A DNA stretch of 64,000 nucleotides from Mycolicibacterium sp. MU0053 (GCF_963378095.1 NZ_OY726397.1:3348001-3412000), one strand, 5' to 3'; positions 30,569 to 40,959 are shown, counted from the first letter of the stretch. Program-made: numbers and translations. The notes: generated by a model from the letters alone, not told the origin.

Positions 30569-31422
30569 GGGAGGGTGAGGATTTCGGCGCCGTCGTCGGT
30601 GACCACCAGGGTGTGCTCGAATTGCGCCGTCCATTTGCGGTCGGTGGTCGCGACGGTCCAGCCGTCGTCCCAGATCTCGTAGTCCAGCGCGCCCAGGTTG
30701 ATCATTGGCTCGATGGTGAAGGTCATCCCGGGTTCCAGCACGGTCTGCACCGACGGCTCGTCGTAGTGCAGCACCACCAGACCGTTGTGGAAGGTGGTCC
30801 CGATGCCGTGTCCGGTGAAGTCGCGAACTACGTTGTAGCCGAACCGATTTGCATAGGCTTCGATGACCCGGCCGACGACCGACAGCTGCCGCCCGGGCTT
30901 GACCGCCTTGATGGCGCGCATGGTGGCCTCATGGGTGCGCTCGACGAGCAGGCGGTGCTCCTCGGAGACATCGCCGGCCAGGAAGGTGGCGTTGGTGTCG
31001 CCATGCACGCCGTCGAGGTAGGCGGTGACGTCGATGTTGACGATGTCGCCGTCCTCGATGACCGTCGAGTCCGGGATGCCGTGGCAGATGACCTCGTTCA
31101 GCGAGGTGCAGCAGGACTTCGGGAACCCCTTGTAGCCCAGTGTCGAGGGATAGGCGCCGTGGTCCAGCATGTACTCATGGGCCACCCGGTCGAGTTCGTC
31201 GGTCGTCACACCGGGCGCCACGGCCTTGCCGGCCTCGGCGAGCGCACGGGCCGCGATCCGGCCCGCGACCCGCATCATCTCGATGACCTCGGGGGTCTGC
31301 ACCCAGGGCTCGCTGCCCTCGCGCACGGTCGGCTGCCACGCGTACTCGGGGCGTGGGATCGACTTGGGGACCGGCCGGGTCGGCGAGAGCTCACCGGGGC
31401 GTAGCGGCGTGCGAACAGGCAT
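30565..31422 (-). CDS. map: Methionine aminopeptidase, type I with N-terminal extension
   Basis: Removes initiator Met from nascent proteins. 285 residues, the same as M. tuberculosis MapB (Rv2861c). The N-terminal [16 protein letters not shown] extension carries the SH3-binding-like Pro-rich segment of this type. Metal ligands are visible in [20 protein letters not shown] (two Asp), GHGIG (His), FTIEP (Glu) and the final Glu in QFEHT. ATG at 31422 coincides with the predicted transcript start. The longer frame to 31653 runs through the divergent promoter region. Confidence 0.95.
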   Translation of the reverse strand: MPVRTPLRPGELSPTRPVPKSIPRPEYAWQPTVREGSEPWVQTPEVIEMMRVAGRIAARALAEAGKAVAPGVTTDELDRVAHEYMLDHGAYPSTLGYKGFPKSCCTSLNEVICHGIPDSTVIEDGDIVNIDVTAYLDGVHGDTNATFLAGDVSEEHRLLVERTHEATMRAIKAVKPGRQLSVVGRVIEAYANRFGYNVVRDFTGHGIGTTFHNGLVVLHYDEPSVQTVLEPGMTFTIEPMINLGALDYEIWDDGWTVATTDRKWTAQFEHTLVVTDDGAEILTLP

Positions 31423-31428
31423 ATAAGC

Positions 31429-31434
31429 AGGGTA
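31429..31434 (-). promoter_or_regulatory. Candidate leaderless -10 element of map
   Basis: TACCCT on the minus strand fits TANNNT. A 6-nt gap puts the transcript start on the A of the map ATG (31422). No ribosome-binding site is present. Confidence 0.4.
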
Positions 31435-31523
31435 GTCGCAGGGCGTCCCGGGTGCCGACGCGCCGGAGCGCCGCGCGCCGCCGAGGTAGCGAGAATCACA
31501 ATCTCCGTTGGCGAGAGCGCTGC

Positions 31524-31536
31524 TACCGTAGGTCGG
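31524..31536 (+). promoter_or_regulatory. Candidate leaderless promoter of the thioesterase gene
   Basis: TACCGT at 31524-31529 then 6 nt then the GTG start codon, so the predicted +1 is the first base of the coding sequence. Divergent from the equally leaderless-looking map promoter about 95 nt away. Confidence 0.45.
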
Positions 31537-31919
31537 TGACCGAGACCGTGCACCTGCTCCACCTGCTGGATTACCGCACCGCGGTGGAAACCGACGAACG
31601 CGTCGTGATGGAGATGGACAACCGCCCCGATCTGGCGAACGTCCGCGGCGCACTGCAGGGCGGCCTCATCGCCACCTTGATCGACATCGCCGGCGGGGTG
31701 CTGGCCGGCCGCAACGTGGGACCCGACCAGGATGTGACCACCGCCGACCTGAACATCCACTACCTCGCCCCGGTCGTGGAGGGACCCGCCCGGGCCGAGG
31801 CGACGATCGTGCGGGCCGGGCGGCGCTTGATCGTGACCGCCGTCGATGTCACCGATGTGGCTCGCGATCGGCTGGCGGCGCGGGCGACGTTGAGCTTCGC
31901 CGTCCTCGACAAGCGTTGA
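31536..31919 (+). CDS. PaaI-type hotdog thioesterase
   Basis: 127-residue single hotdog-fold protein. The pattern [24 protein letters not shown] holds the helix and catalytic Asp/Glu region of PaaI/YdiI-type acyl-CoA thioesterases (HGG replaced by QGG), followed by [21 protein letters not shown], the typical second half. The acyl-CoA substrate is unknown. Divergent from map, convergent with the DUF1707 gene (3 nt between stops). Confidence 0.82.
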   Translation: MTETVHLLHLLDYRTAVETDERVVMEMDNRPDLANVRGALQGGLIATLIDIAGGVLAGRNVGPDQDVTTADLNIHYLAPVVEGPARAEATIVRAGRRLIVTAVDVTDVARDRLAARATLSFAVLDKR

Positions 31920-31922
31920 GAA

Positions 31923-32510
31923 TCAGCGGATTCCGCGGCGCAGCCGCCAACCCTTGCGGGGTCCGCGGATGTCCACCGAACCCCACACCACCTTGCCGCT
32001 GAGGACCACGTGCGGCCGGCCCTCGCCGGGGGCGTCGGTGCGATAGTCGTTCGCGCTGCCGACGATGACCTCGACGTCGTCGATCGAGGCGCTGGCCCCG
32101 TCGGGTAGCCGCAGATCCAGCGAACTGAACTTCAGATCGAGTTCGATGACCACGATCGGACCGGCGAACCGGGCGCGGGTCAGATCCAGGTTCACCGTGC
32201 CCATCCGCCGCACCAGGGCCAACCTGGTGGGCACCGCCCACTCGCCGTGACGCTTGAGCGAACCCATGACGCCGCGCAGTTCGACCCGGTCGGTGGCCGA
32301 GGTGACGATCGCCCCCGGCCCGGGCAGGTCGTCGACCAGCACATCGAGTTCGGCACGCAGTCGCGCGACCGAGACCTGCGCGGAGCGCTCCTCGAACTCC
32401 TCGATGTCGATCAGCCCGAGCGCGACGGCGTTGTGCAACCGGCGCAGCGTGCCGTTGCGATCGGCATCGGAGATCCGCATCGGGGCTGGTTGGTGATCGA
32501 TTTCGGACAT
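31923..32510 (-). CDS. DUF1707 (SHOCT-like) cell-surface-regulated protein
   Basis: 195 residues. The N-terminal DUF1707 motif (MRISDADRNGTLRRLHNAVA, about 11-30) is followed by GLIDIEEFEERSAQVSVARLRAELDVLVDDLP, then a beta-rich domain like the C-terminal half of LiaF-type proteins (GTVNLDLTRARFAGPIVVIELD). No membrane helix is evident. Function is unknown; relatives are often near envelope-stress or penicillin-binding genes, and the next gene downstream is one. Confidence 0.82.
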   Translation of the reverse strand: MSEIDHQPAPMRISDADRNGTLRRLHNAVALGLIDIEEFEERSAQVSVARLRAELDVLVDDLPGPGAIVTSATDRVELRGVMGSLKRHGEWAVPTRLALVRRMGTVNLDLTRARFAGPIVVIELDLKFSSLDLRLPDGASASIDDVEVIVGSANDYRTDAPGEGRPHVVLSGKVVWGSVDIRGPRKGWRLRRGIR

Positions 32511-32554
32511 GGCGTGCCCCAGTTTACGGGCGCACCCGGAACGGGCGCGCCAGG

Positions 32555-34369
32555 TCAGGTCAGGTAGCCGTCCGGCAGGCTGTCGAACATCTGCTTGGTC
32601 ATCCGCACCGCGTACTCCGAACTGCCACCGCCGACGATCAACGCCGCGAACGCCATGTCGCCGCGATAGCCGGCAAACCAGGCGTGCGAACCGCCGTTGA
32701 ACTCGGCCTCACCGGTCTTCCCGCGCACGTCGCCGTAGCCGTTGAGTTCCTTGGCGGTGCCGTTGGTGACCACCATGCGCATCATCGACCGCAGCCCCTC
32801 GAGCTGGTCCGGGCCCACCGGCGGGCGCTCCCCGATGATCTCGGTGGAGCGGCCCAGGATCAGCCGCGGGACCGGGGCCGCGCCCGCCGCGACCGTCGCC
32901 GCGGCCATTGCCATCCCGAACGGGCTGGCCAGCACCTTGCCCTGACCGAAGCCATCCTCGGTGCGTTCGGCCAGATCGACGGTGGGCGGCACCGAGCCGG
33001 AGACGGTCATGATGCCGTCGATCATGTAGTCGGGGCCGATGCCGAACTGGGCGGCCGCGGTGGTCAGCGCGCGCGGCGGCATGCGGCTCGCCAGCTCCGC
33101 GAACGTGGTGTTGCACGAATTGGCGAACGCCTTGGACAGCGGCACGGTCCCGAGATCGAAGCGGTTGTAGTTGGGGACGGTGCGGTGCCCGATGTCAATG
33201 GTTCCCGGGCACCCCAGCAGCGTGTTCGGCGTGGCCATGTCGCGTTCGATCGCCGCACCGGCGGTGATGATCTTGAAGGTCGAGCCGGGTGGATACATGC
33301 CCATGGTCGCGGTGGGCCCGTCGACGTCGGCGGCGGCGTTCTGGGCCACCGCCAGGATGTCGCCGGTCGAGGGCCGCAGCACCACCATCATCGCCTTGCG
33401 GCCCTGCCCGTTGACGGCGTTCTGCGCCGCGTTCTGCACCGCGCGATCCAGGGTGATCGACACCGAGGGTGCCGGTTCGGCGGGTACCTCGCTGAGCACA
33501 CCCACGTCGACGCCGTTCTGGTTGACGCTGACCACGCGCCAGCCGGCCTCCCCGTCGAGGTCGTTGATCACGGTCTTCTTGATCTCGTTGATGATCGCCG
33601 GCGCGAAGGTGGGGTCGGTGGGCAGCAGATCGGCCAGCGGGGTCACCACCACGCCGGGCAGATGTCCGATCGCGGGCTTGACCCGGTCGTGGTCGTCCTT
33701 GCTCAGGGTCGCCAGTTCCATCGGGGTGGCGACGGCGCTGGCCCGCTCGGCCAGCCGCTGCGGGTCCAGGGTGTCGTTGAAGGGTCGCAGCGCATCGACG
33801 ACGGCGCGCGCGGTCGGCATCAACTCCAGCCCGGCCTCGCGAGCGTCGATCGCGTAGCGGTATTTGTTGCCCGGCACCAGCACATCGGTGCCGCCGACCT
33901 CGTTCACCGAGGCGCGCCGCGGCGGGTCCCCGCGCAGTTCCAGACTCTGGTTCTCCCCCAGCCTGGGGTGCAAACCCGTTGCGGTCCAACGGACTTCCCA
34001 CTTGCCCTCGTTGCGGACCAGGTTCAGCTCGCCGTCATAGGTCCAGGTGCGGTCCTTGGGCAGGTGCCAGCTGTAGCGGTAGTGCACGGCGCCGGTGTCC
34101 TCGGTGAACCGCGAGCCCAGCACCTCGGCGTCCAGCCCGGTGGCCTGCAGTCCCGACCAGGCCGCATTCAGGGCGGCGCGCGCCTCCTCCGGGCGATCCG
34201 ACAGGTCGGCCGCCGCGGAGGTGTTGCCGGCCGCCAACTGGGCGAAGAACGCTTCGGCCGCGGGCGTCGGGCCGTCGGGCCGCGGGGTGCAGGACGGCAG
34301 CGCCGCGACCAGCAACGCCGCTAGCACGCCCGCGCCGATGCGTGTGACTGTTGATCTAATTGTGACCAT
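32555..34369 (-). CDS. Penicillin-binding lipoprotein, MecA_N-type transpeptidase (Rv2864c-like)
   Basis: Class B penicillin-binding protein, 604 residues, predicted to cross-link peptidoglycan outside the membrane. Lipobox LPSC near residue 26. MecA_N/NTF2-like domain (TPAAEAFFAQLAAGNTSAAA), dimerisation region, then transpeptidase domain with active-site STFK (YPPGSTFKII), SCN and KTG (RGKTGEAE), all intact. Length equals the M. tuberculosis homologue (603). The upstream frame extends to 34498, but ATG at 34369 begins the signal peptide and sits 2 nt after a predicted transcript start from TAACAT (34378-34383, minus strand). Confidence 0.92.
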   Translation of the reverse strand: MVTIRSTVTRIGAGVLAALLVAALPSCTPRPDGPTPAAEAFFAQLAAGNTSAAADLSDRPEEARAALNAAWSGLQATGLDAEVLGSRFTEDTGAVHYRYSWHLPKDRTWTYDGELNLVRNEGKWEVRWTATGLHPRLGENQSLELRGDPPRRASVNEVGGTDVLVPGNKYRYAIDAREAGLELMPTARAVVDALRPFNDTLDPQRLAERASAVATPMELATLSKDDHDRVKPAIGHLPGVVVTPLADLLPTDPTFAPAIINEIKKTVINDLDGEAGWRVVSVNQNGVDVGVLSEVPAEPAPSVSITLDRAVQNAAQNAVNGQGRKAMMVVLRPSTGDILAVAQNAAADVDGPTATMGMYPPGSTFKIITAGAAIERDMATPNTLLGCPGTIDIGHRTVPNYNRFDLGTVPLSKAFANSCNTTFAELASRMPPRALTTAAAQFGIGPDYMIDGIMTVSGSVPPTVDLAERTEDGFGQGKVLASPFGMAMAAATVAAGAAPVPRLILGRSTEIIGERPPVGPDQLEGLRSMMRMVVTNGTAKELNGYGDVRGKTGEAEFNGGSHAWFAGYRGDMAFAALIVGGGSSEYAVRMTKQMFDSLPDGYLT

Positions 34370-34563
34370 TGGGACTGATGTTAGAGCGGTGACGACGGTT
34401 AATCGGGTAGCGACACCGCGCGCCGGTCGGCGAGGCGTCGAGATTGCACTGACGGCCCTGACATTGCACCTGAGGCGTGATCGAGGCCGCATTTGCACCC
34501 GCAGCGCAATGTCGGCGCCCTGAAGGCAATCTCGCCGCGGAGGTGGCCGTCGGGGCGCCCAGC

Positions 34564-35418
34564 TCAGTCGAGCAGCACCGTCGCGAAGGTACCCACCTCG
34601 GTGAAGCCCGCGCGCTCATAGGCCGCGCGCGCGACCGTGTTGTAGCTGTTGACGTACAGGCTCGCGATCCGACCGCCGGCCACCAGGGCCTTCCCCACGG
34701 TGGCGGTCCCGGCCGTGCCCAGCCCGTGGCCGCGCCGATCCGGGTGCACCCACACCCCCTGGATCTGCCCCACGTGCGGGGACTGGGACCCGACCTCGGC
34801 CTTGAAGATCACCTCGCCGTGTTCGAAGCGGGCCCAGGCGCGGCCCGCGGCGATCAGGTTCGCGATCCGCCTGCGGTAGCCCCGGCCGCCGTCGCCGACG
34901 CGCGGGTCGATTCCGACCTCCCCGATGAACATGTCCACCGCGGCAATCAGGTACGCGTCGAGTTCGTCGAGGCGCACCCGGCGCACCGCGGGATCTACCG
35001 GGCTGCTCGGCGCGGTGCTCAGCGCCATCAGGGGTTGCTGTTCGCGCACATCGCGCGCCGGACCCCAGGCCCCGTCCAGCCGTTGCCACATCGGCAGCAC
35101 CAGTTCGGCGGGTCCGACCAGCGAGGAGCAGCGGCGCGCCCCGCTGAGCGCCTTCTCGGCGAAGGCCGTCAGATCGGCGACGCTGCCGCGCAGCGGGATC
35201 AGATTGGCGCCGGCGAAACACAGCGATTCCTCGGGGTGCCGCCGGGTCCACAGTTCGCCGCCGATCGCGGTCGGATCCACGCCGTAGTCGGCCACGCGCG
35301 CGGCCACCATGCAGGAGACGACGGGGTCGGCGTCGAGCACGCGGCGCACCGCGGCGGCATCGCGCACCACGGCCACCTGACGGTCTTCGCTCAGGCGAAA
35401 GAGCGGCGGAGCCGACAT
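34564..35418 (-). CDS. GNAT-family acetyltransferase (Rv2867c-like)
   Basis: 284 residues. N-terminal half of unclear function (VRRVLDADPVVSCMVAARVA) and a C-terminal GNAT domain: IQGVWVHPDRRGHGLGTAG with the R/Q-x-x-G-x-G acetyl-CoA loop, and LYVNSYNTVARAAYERAGF. ATG at 35418 gives the same length as Rv2867c, also beside ispG. M. tuberculosis has a toxin-antitoxin pair between the penicillin-binding gene and this one; here the 194-nt gap is empty apart from ATTGCAC-type repeats near 34445-34500. Substrate unknown. Confidence 0.85.
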   Translation of the reverse strand: MSAPPLFRLSEDRQVAVVRDAAAVRRVLDADPVVSCMVAARVADYGVDPTAIGGELWTRRHPEESLCFAGANLIPLRGSVADLTAFAEKALSGARRCSSLVGPAELVLPMWQRLDGAWGPARDVREQQPLMALSTAPSSPVDPAVRRVRLDELDAYLIAAVDMFIGEVGIDPRVGDGGRGYRRRIANLIAAGRAWARFEHGEVIFKAEVGSQSPHVGQIQGVWVHPDRRGHGLGTAGTATVGKALVAGGRIASLYVNSYNTVARAAYERAGFTEVGTFATVLLD

Positions 35419-35464
35419 TGGCACTCTCTCTACGACTGCGGCCATCGGCGAGGGCCGCGCGCCA

Positions 35465-36631
35465 CTAGCTTACGGTCACCACCGGCGGACCGCTGGGAGT
35501 TCCCGCGTCCCCGGGTGCCGCGCCCATTTCCGAGGCGATCCGCAGGGCCTCCTCGATGAGGGTTTCGACGATCATGGCCTCGGGCACGGTCTTGATCACC
35601 TCGCCCTTGACGAAGATCTGGCCCTTGCCGTTGCCGGAGGCGACGCCGAGGTCGGCCTCGCGGGCCTCGCCGGGCCCGTTGACGACGCAGCCCATCACCG
35701 CCACCCGCAGCGGCACCTCCATGCCCTCGAGCCCGGCGGTGACCTCGTTGGCCAGCGTGTACACGTCGACCTGGGCGCGCCCGCACGACGGGCACGAGAC
35801 GATCTCCAGCCCGCGGGGCCGCAGGTTGAGCGACTCCAGGATCTGGTTGCCGACCTTGACCTCCTCGACCGGCGGCGCCGAAAGCGAGACCCGGATGGTG
35901 TCGCCGATCCCGCGGGACAGCAGCGCACCGAATGCGACGGCGGACTTGATGGTCCCCTGGAAGGCCGGCCCGGCCTCGGTCACACCGAGATGCAGCGGGT
36001 AGTCGCACTGGGCGGCCAACTGCTCATAGGCCTCGACCATGACCACCGGATCGTTGTGCTTGACGCTGATCTTGATGTCGCCGAACCCGTGCTCCTCGAA
36101 CAGCGAGGCCTCCCACAGCGCCGACTCCACGAGCGCCTCCGGGGTGGCCTTGCCGTACTTCTCCATGAACCGCTTGTCCAACGAGCCGGCGTTGACCCCG
36201 ATGCGGATCGGGATGCCCGCCGCGCCGGCGGCCTTGGCCACCTCCCCGACCCGGCCGTCGAATTCCTTGATGTTGCCGGGGTTGACCCGCACCGCCGCAC
36301 AGCCGGCGTCGATGGCGGCGAAGATGTACTTCGGCTGGAAATGAATGTCGGCGATCACCGGGATCTGCGACTTCTTCGCGATCGTGGCCAGCGCGTCGGC
36401 ATCCTCCTGCCGCGGGCAGGCCACCCGGACGATGTCGCAGCCCGAGGCGGTCAGCTCGGCGATCTGCTGCAGGGTGCTGTTGACGTCGTGGGTCTTGGTG
36501 GTGCACATCGACTGCACCGAGATCGGGTGCTCACTGCCCACGCCAACGTCGCGGACCATGAACTGTCGGGTCTTGCGTCGGGGCGCCAGGACGGGCGCTG
36601 GCGGCGCAGGCATCCCCAAACCGATGGACAT
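35465..36631 (-). CDS. ispG: 4-hydroxy-3-methylbut-2-enyl diphosphate synthase
   Basis: Iron-sulfur enzyme of the MEP isoprenoid pathway turning MEcPP into HMBPP. 388 residues. TIM-barrel start ([20 protein letters not shown]), INDIHF-like [10 protein letters not shown], and the C-terminal 4Fe-4S ligands in SCPSCGRAQ and [14 protein letters not shown] at 36631 after AGGGGA. It is the last gene of the dxr-rip1-ispG operon, so two MEP-pathway enzymes share a transcript with a membrane protease. Confidence 0.97.
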   Translation of the reverse strand: MSIGLGMPAPPAPVLAPRRKTRQFMVRDVGVGSEHPISVQSMCTTKTHDVNSTLQQIAELTASGCDIVRVACPRQEDADALATIAKKSQIPVIADIHFQPKYIFAAIDAGCAAVRVNPGNIKEFDGRVGEVAKAAGAAGIPIRIGVNAGSLDKRFMEKYGKATPEALVESALWEASLFEEHGFGDIKISVKHNDPVVMVEAYEQLAAQCDYPLHLGVTEAGPAFQGTIKSAVAFGALLSRGIGDTIRVSLSAPPVEEVKVGNQILESLNLRPRGLEIVSCPSCGRAQVDVYTLANEVTAGLEGMEVPLRVAVMGCVVNGPGEAREADLGVASGNGKGQIFVKGEVIKTVPEAMIVETLIEEALRIASEMGAAPGDAGTPSGPPVVTVS

Positions 36632-36651
36632 GAGGAGTCCCCTTCTTCTAG

Positions 36652-37869
36652 CTAAAACAGGGTGATCGGGTTGATGACGTCGGCGGTGACGGTCAAGAGC
36701 ATGTACCCGGACACCACTATCAAGACTACGTAGGTCGCCGGCATGAGCTTGAGGTAGTTCACCGGACCTGCGGCGACCTTGCCGCGGGCCTTGCGGATCA
36801 TGTCCCGGATCTTCTCGTAGGTCGCGATCGCGATGTGGCCGCCGTCGAACGGTAGCAGCGGCACCAGGTTGATGACGCCCAGCACGAAGTTGAGCTGCGC
36901 GAGGAAGAACCAGAACGCCATCCAGACGCCGTGCTCGACGGTCTCGCCGCCGATGCGCGAGGCACCCACCACGCTGATGGGCGTGTCCTGGTCGCGTTCG
37001 GCGCCGCCGATGGCGTCCACCAGCGCGCCGACCTTGGTGGGGATGTTGATCAGTGCCTTGCCCAGATGAACCGCGAGTTCGCCGGTGAACGCGACCGTGG
37101 CCGGTGCCGCCGTGAGCGGATTGTGCTGGACGAACGGTTCGGGCTCCAGCGCTCCGACGCCGATCGCCCCCACGGTGCTGGGCTCGGTCGCATCGGAGCT
37201 GAGGTAGCGCTGGGTCGGGACGACGTCGACGATGGTCTCGACGGTCTGCCCGTCGCGCTTGAGCACGATCGGCACCGGCCCGTCGAGGCCCCGGATGACC
37301 TCGGCCATGTCGGCGAACGTGTCGACCTCGGTGCCGGCGACCTTCACCACCTCGTCGCCGGCCTGGATCCCGGCCTGCGCGGCGGGGCCCGGGCCCGAGC
37401 ACTCACCCATCTCTTGCGGACCGATTTGCGATGCGACACAGAGAGTTTGGCCGACGACGGCGGTGGTGGGCTGGCTCAGGTTCGGCAGCCCCCACACGAT
37501 CGCGATCACGTAGATGATCACCAGGCCGAGGGCGAAGTTCATGCCCGGCCCGGCGAACAGCACCGCGACCCGCTTCCACACCTTCTGCTTGTACATCGCA
37601 TACGGCCGATCGGCGGGATCCAGTTCGTCGACCGCGGTCATCCCGGCGATGTCGCAGAACCCGCCCAGCGGCACGGCCTTGACGCCGTATTCGGTCTCTC
37701 CCAGCCGATTCGGCCGACGGGTGGACCACAGCGTCGGCCCGAAGCCGACGAAGTAGCGGCGCACCTTCATCCCGGTGGCACGCGCCACCCACATGTGACC
37801 GCATTCGTGCAGGGCCACCGAGACCAGAATGGCCAGGGCGAACAGCACCACGCCAAGTACGTACATCAT
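36652..37869 (-). CDS. rip1: Site-2 zinc metalloprotease Rip1
   Basis: Intramembrane protease cleaving anti-sigma factors and other membrane proteins, controlling envelope stress and cell division in mycobacteria. 405 residues. First transmembrane helix has the zinc site HECGH, followed by [14 protein letters not shown]; a PDZ domain is in the middle ([20 protein letters not shown]), and the last helices hold [10 protein letters not shown] with the third ligand Asp. ATG at 37869 overlaps the dxr stop (ATGA), which fixes the start; the extension to 37908 is within dxr. Confidence 0.96.
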   Translation of the reverse strand: MMYVLGVVLFALAILVSVALHECGHMWVARATGMKVRRYFVGFGPTLWSTRRPNRLGETEYGVKAVPLGGFCDIAGMTAVDELDPADRPYAMYKQKVWKRVAVLFAGPGMNFALGLVIIYVIAIVWGLPNLSQPTTAVVGQTLCVASQIGPQEMGECSGPGPAAQAGIQAGDEVVKVAGTEVDTFADMAEVIRGLDGPVPIVLKRDGQTVETIVDVVPTQRYLSSDATEPSTVGAIGVGALEPEPFVQHNPLTAAPATVAFTGELAVHLGKALINIPTKVGALVDAIGGAERDQDTPISVVGASRIGGETVEHGVWMAFWFFLAQLNFVLGVINLVPLLPFDGGHIAIATYEKIRDMIRKARGKVAAGPVNYLKLMPATYVVLIVVSGYMLLTVTADVINPITLF

Positions 37870-39053
37870 CGGGCGGGCAGAACCTCCTGTGGGGCGTTTC
37901 TCTTCCACACTGCGTGTGCCTCACGTCGGGCCCAGTGCTGCGCGTCGAGTACTTCGTCAACGGTAGCCGGTTCCGCGGCCCATTGACCTGCGGCGTGTAC
38001 TACCTCACCCACGGTGTCGACGATCGCGGGGAACGAGATCTTCCCGGCGAGGAAGGCCGCGGCGGCCTCTTCGTTGGCGGCGTTGTACACCGCGGTCAGG
38101 CAGCCGCCGGTCTTACCGGCCGCGCGGGCGAGGTCCACGGCGGGGAACACCGCGTTGTCGAGCGGCTCGAACTCCCAGGTGGAGGCGGTGCTGAAGTCGC
38201 AGGCGGGCGCCGCACCGGCGACCCGGTCCGGCCAGCCGAGCGCGAGCGAGATGGGCAGTTTCATGTCCGGCGGGCTGGCCTGGGCGATGGTCGACCCGTC
38301 GGCGAAGGTGACCATGGAGTGCACGATCGACTGCGGGTGGACCACGACGTCGATGTGGTCGTAGTCGATCCCGAACAGCAGGTGTGTCTCGATCAACTCG
38401 AGGCCCTTGTTGACCATCGAGGCCGAGTTCAGGGTGTTCATCGGTCCCATGGACCAGGTGGGGTGCGCGCCGGCCTGCTCGGGCGTGACCGACTCGAGGT
38501 CGGCCGCGGCCCAGCCGCGAAAGGGCCCGCCGGAGGCCGTCAGCACCAACCGGGCCACTTCGTCCGCGCGTCCCGACCGCAGGCACTGGGCCAGCGCGGA
38601 GTGCTCCGAATCCACCGGCACGATCTGTCCGGGTGCGGCCGCGGCGAGCACCAGCGGACCGCCGGCCACCAGCGACTCCTTGTTCGCCAGGGCGAGCCGG
38701 GCCCCGCAGCCCAGCGCGGCCAGGGTGGGCCGCAGCCCCAGTGCGCCGACGAGCGCGTTGAGGACGACATCGACCCCGGTCGTCGCGGCGGTGTCCGCGA
38801 CGATGCGGGTGGCGGCGTCGGGCCCGGCATACGGGACATCCCCGAGCCGCTGCGCGGCGGCCTCGTCGGCCACGGCGACGTTCGTCACGCCGGTCTGGGC
38901 CCGCTGGGCGGCCAGCAGATCGATGTTGGCGCCGCCGGCGGCCAACCCGACGACCTCGAAACGGTCGGGGTTGGCAGCGATCACCTCCAACGCCTGGGTG
39001 CCGATCGACCCGGTGCTGCCGAGGATCAAGACCTTGAGGCGCTCATCTGTCAC
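37866..39053 (-). CDS. dxr: 1-deoxy-D-xylulose 5-phosphate reductoisomerase
   Basis: First committed step of the MEP pathway: NADPH-dependent conversion of DXP to MEP; fosmidomycin target. 395 residues. NADPH motif [14 protein letters not shown] (11-24), substrate site ASGGPFRGW with SEHSALAQC, metal ligand region, and the C-terminal helical domain ([20 protein letters not shown]). GTG start at 39053. First gene of the dxr-rip1-ispG operon, divergent from the DUF2236 gene. Confidence 0.97.
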   Translation of the reverse strand: MTDERLKVLILGSTGSIGTQALEVIAANPDRFEVVGLAAGGANIDLLAAQRAQTGVTNVAVADEAAAQRLGDVPYAGPDAATRIVADTAATTGVDVVLNALVGALGLRPTLAALGCGARLALANKESLVAGGPLVLAAAAPGQIVPVDSEHSALAQCLRSGRADEVARLVLTASGGPFRGWAAADLESVTPEQAGAHPTWSMGPMNTLNSASMVNKGLELIETHLLFGIDYDHIDVVVHPQSIVHSMVTFADGSTIAQASPPDMKLPISLALGWPDRVAGAAPACDFSTASTWEFEPLDNAVFPAVDLARAAGKTGGCLTAVYNAANEEAAAAFLAGKISFPAIVDTVGEVVHAAGQWAAEPATVDEVLDAQHWARREAHAVWKRNAPQEVLPAR

Positions 39054-39096
39054 GAATCCATTGTGCCGCCTGCCGGCGCGAGAAACCGCATCGGCA

Positions 39097-39137
39097 TTTC
39101 CTACAAGGTGTTGGAAAATCAGACACTCTGTAGGAAA
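39097..39137. promoter_or_regulatory. Large inverted repeat operator before the DUF2236-TetR operon
   Basis: TTTCCTACA (39097-39105) and TGTAGGAAA (39129-39137) are perfect 9-bp arms. Extended to 15-bp arms (39097-39111 and 39123-39137), 13 of 15 bases pair around an 11-nt centre. It ends 8 nt before the ATG at 39146 and is AT-richer than its surroundings. Most likely the binding site of the TetR regulator encoded two genes on, giving autorepression. Confidence 0.65.
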
Positions 39138-39145
39138 CTGGGGCC

Positions 39146-40231
39146 ATGAGTACTTTTCGCGCTTGGTTTTCCGAGCTGACAGCGGCGCCGGAGCCGACCC
39201 CGGCCGAGGACTACGGATTCTTCGGTCCCGACTCCGTCACCTGGCGGGTCTGGAGTTACCCCACCTCCCTGACCATCGGCTTTCAGCGCGCCGTGGTCGT
39301 CGAAGAGCTCGACCCGGCCCTCGTTGCCGCCGTCGACCAAACCCATGAGATCTACCGCCGGCCCCGCACCCGGTACGACCGGACGCTGCGCTACTTCGCG
39401 ATGGTCGCGTTCGACGACAGCCGGTCGACCACCAAGGCCGCCGACGTCCTGGTCAAGATCCATTCCAAGGCCATCGGTACCGATCCGGTCACCGGTCGGC
39501 GCTACGACGCCAACGATCCGGATTCGCAGCTCTGGATTCACCTGACCGCCTGGCATTCGATCCTCAAGGCCTATGAGAAGTACGGTCCGGGCCCGCTTTC
39601 CGAGGACGACGAACGCCGCTACTGGGCCGACTGTGCGGTGGCCGCCGAACTGCAGACCTGCGATCCCGCCGACGTGCCGCGGACCCGCGAGGGCGTGCAG
39701 GACTACTTCGATCGGATGCGGCCGGAGCTGATCGGCTCGGACATCGCCAAGCGGGCCATGAAGCACCTGCTGCGCGCCGAGGTGATGCTGCCGGAGATGC
39801 CGCGGGTGCTGCGGCCCGCCACCTGGGTTGCCACCGCGGTCCTGCGGCGCGGCACGCTGGCGACCATGCCGCGCTGGATGCGGGAGCTCGCCGGGTTGTC
39901 CACCTCGCGCGTGCTCGACGCCCTGGCGGTGCCGCCGCTGCGGGTGGCGTTCGCGGCGGTGGCCCTGAGCACCCGGCTGCAGTTGATCCTGCTGCAACTG
40001 CTGTCCCCCACCACCGTGCCGGTCGCCGCGCGGGTGCTGCGTTCGGTGCCCGCGATCAATCCGGTCACCACCACGCCGCGCGTCGCGCAGGCCCGCTTCG
40101 GATACGACAATCCGCGCGCGGCCCATCAGGGACTGCGCGCCCGGCAGCAGCAGCGAGTGTTCGACGCCGGCGCCGCCCCCAGCGACGAAGGCATCGTCGA
40201 GTCGCAACCCATCCTGGGCACGGTCGGGTGA
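39146..40231 (+). CDS. DUF2236 (MpaB/latex-clearing-protein-type) oxygenase-like protein
   Basis: 361 residues of the MpaB'/rubber-oxygenase catalytic domain family, probable b-type heme proteins. Typical stretches are [20 protein letters not shown] near the start, [20 protein letters not shown] (two His that could bind heme or act in catalysis) and a hydrophobic C-terminal helix region. Actinobacteria hold many paralogues, mostly unassigned. Translationally coupled to the downstream TetR gene (GTGA), a common pairing, and preceded by a strong inverted repeat. Confidence 0.82.
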   Translation: MSTFRAWFSELTAAPEPTPAEDYGFFGPDSVTWRVWSYPTSLTIGFQRAVVVEELDPALVAAVDQTHEIYRRPRTRYDRTLRYFAMVAFDDSRSTTKAADVLVKIHSKAIGTDPVTGRRYDANDPDSQLWIHLTAWHSILKAYEKYGPGPLSEDDERRYWADCAVAAELQTCDPADVPRTREGVQDYFDRMRPELIGSDIAKRAMKHLLRAEVMLPEMPRVLRPATWVATAVLRRGTLATMPRWMRELAGLSTSRVLDALAVPPLRVAFAAVALSTRLQLILLQLLSPTTVPVAARVLRSVPAINPVTTTPRVAQARFGYDNPRAAHQGLRARQQQRVFDAGAAPSDEGIVESQPILGTVG

Positions 40232-40860
40232 ACGGCAGCCGCACCGGTGCCCGGGCCCGAGCCGAGCACCTGGGCCCGCAGCGACGCCGCCCGCAGGTGC
40301 TCGACGCCGCGTTGGAGATCGCCGCCGACCGCGGCCTGGCGCACATCACGATGGGCAACATCGCCGCCCACCTGGGCGTCAGCCGCCCGGTGGTCTATGA
40401 CTGCTTCCCCGGCCGCGGCGACGTGCTGGCCGCCCTGCTGGAACGCGAAACCGAGGTCGCGCTGAGTCGGCTGCTCGCGATCCTGCCGCCGCTGAAGACC
40501 GGTTCGGTCGAGGAGATGTTCGTCGAGGGTTTCCGCTCGTTGCTCGGTGATGTCCGCGACCGTCCCGCGTCCTGGCGCATCATCTTCACCAACGATCCGG
40601 ATCCGGTGTTGGCCCAGGCGATCTCGGCCGGTCGCCGCCAACTCTGCGAACACACCGCTACCGTCATGCGTCCGCTGCTGCAACGTTGGCAGGTCGACGA
40701 CCTCGAGCGGGTGTTGCCGGTACTGACCGATCTGTTCCTCGGAATCTGCGAGACCTCGGCGCGCACCATGCTCGCCGAGGACTCCGACTGGCAGCCCGAT
40801 GAGCTGGCCGAGATCGTCGGCCGAGCGGCGTATCGGGCCCTGCGCGCCCGCTCTTCATGA
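40228..40860 (+). CDS. TetR-family transcriptional regulator
   Basis: 210-residue repressor. Helix-turn-helix: QVLDAALEIAADRGLAHITM then NIAAHLGVSRPVVYDCFPGR. The C-terminal ligand domain fits the AcrR-like fold with an ICETSARTMLAEDS helix. GTG start overlaps the DUF2236 stop. The inverted repeat at 39097-39137 is the likely operator, making this a self-regulating two-gene cassette. Inducer unknown. Confidence 0.88.
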   Translation: MNGSRTGARARAEHLGPQRRRPQVLDAALEIAADRGLAHITMGNIAAHLGVSRPVVYDCFPGRGDVLAALLERETEVALSRLLAILPPLKTGSVEEMFVEGFRSLLGDVRDRPASWRIIFTNDPDPVLAQAISAGRRQLCEHTATVMRPLLQRWQVDDLERVLPVLTDLFLGICETSARTMLAEDSDWQPDELAEIVGRAAYRALRARSS

Positions 40861-40959
40861 CGCGTTTGTGACGCGAATCTTTTTCGGACAAGTCCGGATT
40901 GCCGTCGGCTCCGAATGCTGGGTGTAGTTCACCACTGACGGACGAAGGAGTCTGCACCC

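Noticed and set aside
34445..34510. Repeated ATTGCAC-like words upstream of the Rv2867c-like gene
   Set aside because: Spacing is irregular and the units are degenerate; not enough to call a repeat array or operator.
35465..37402. 645-codon minus-strand open frame covering ispG and part of rip1
   Set aside because: The upstream part is an out-of-frame shadow of rip1; IspG begins at 36631.
40886..40916. SigK-type promoter for the fasciclin lipoprotein gene
   Set aside because: CCGAAT is present at 40911, but no CCATCC-like -35 stands at the right distance.
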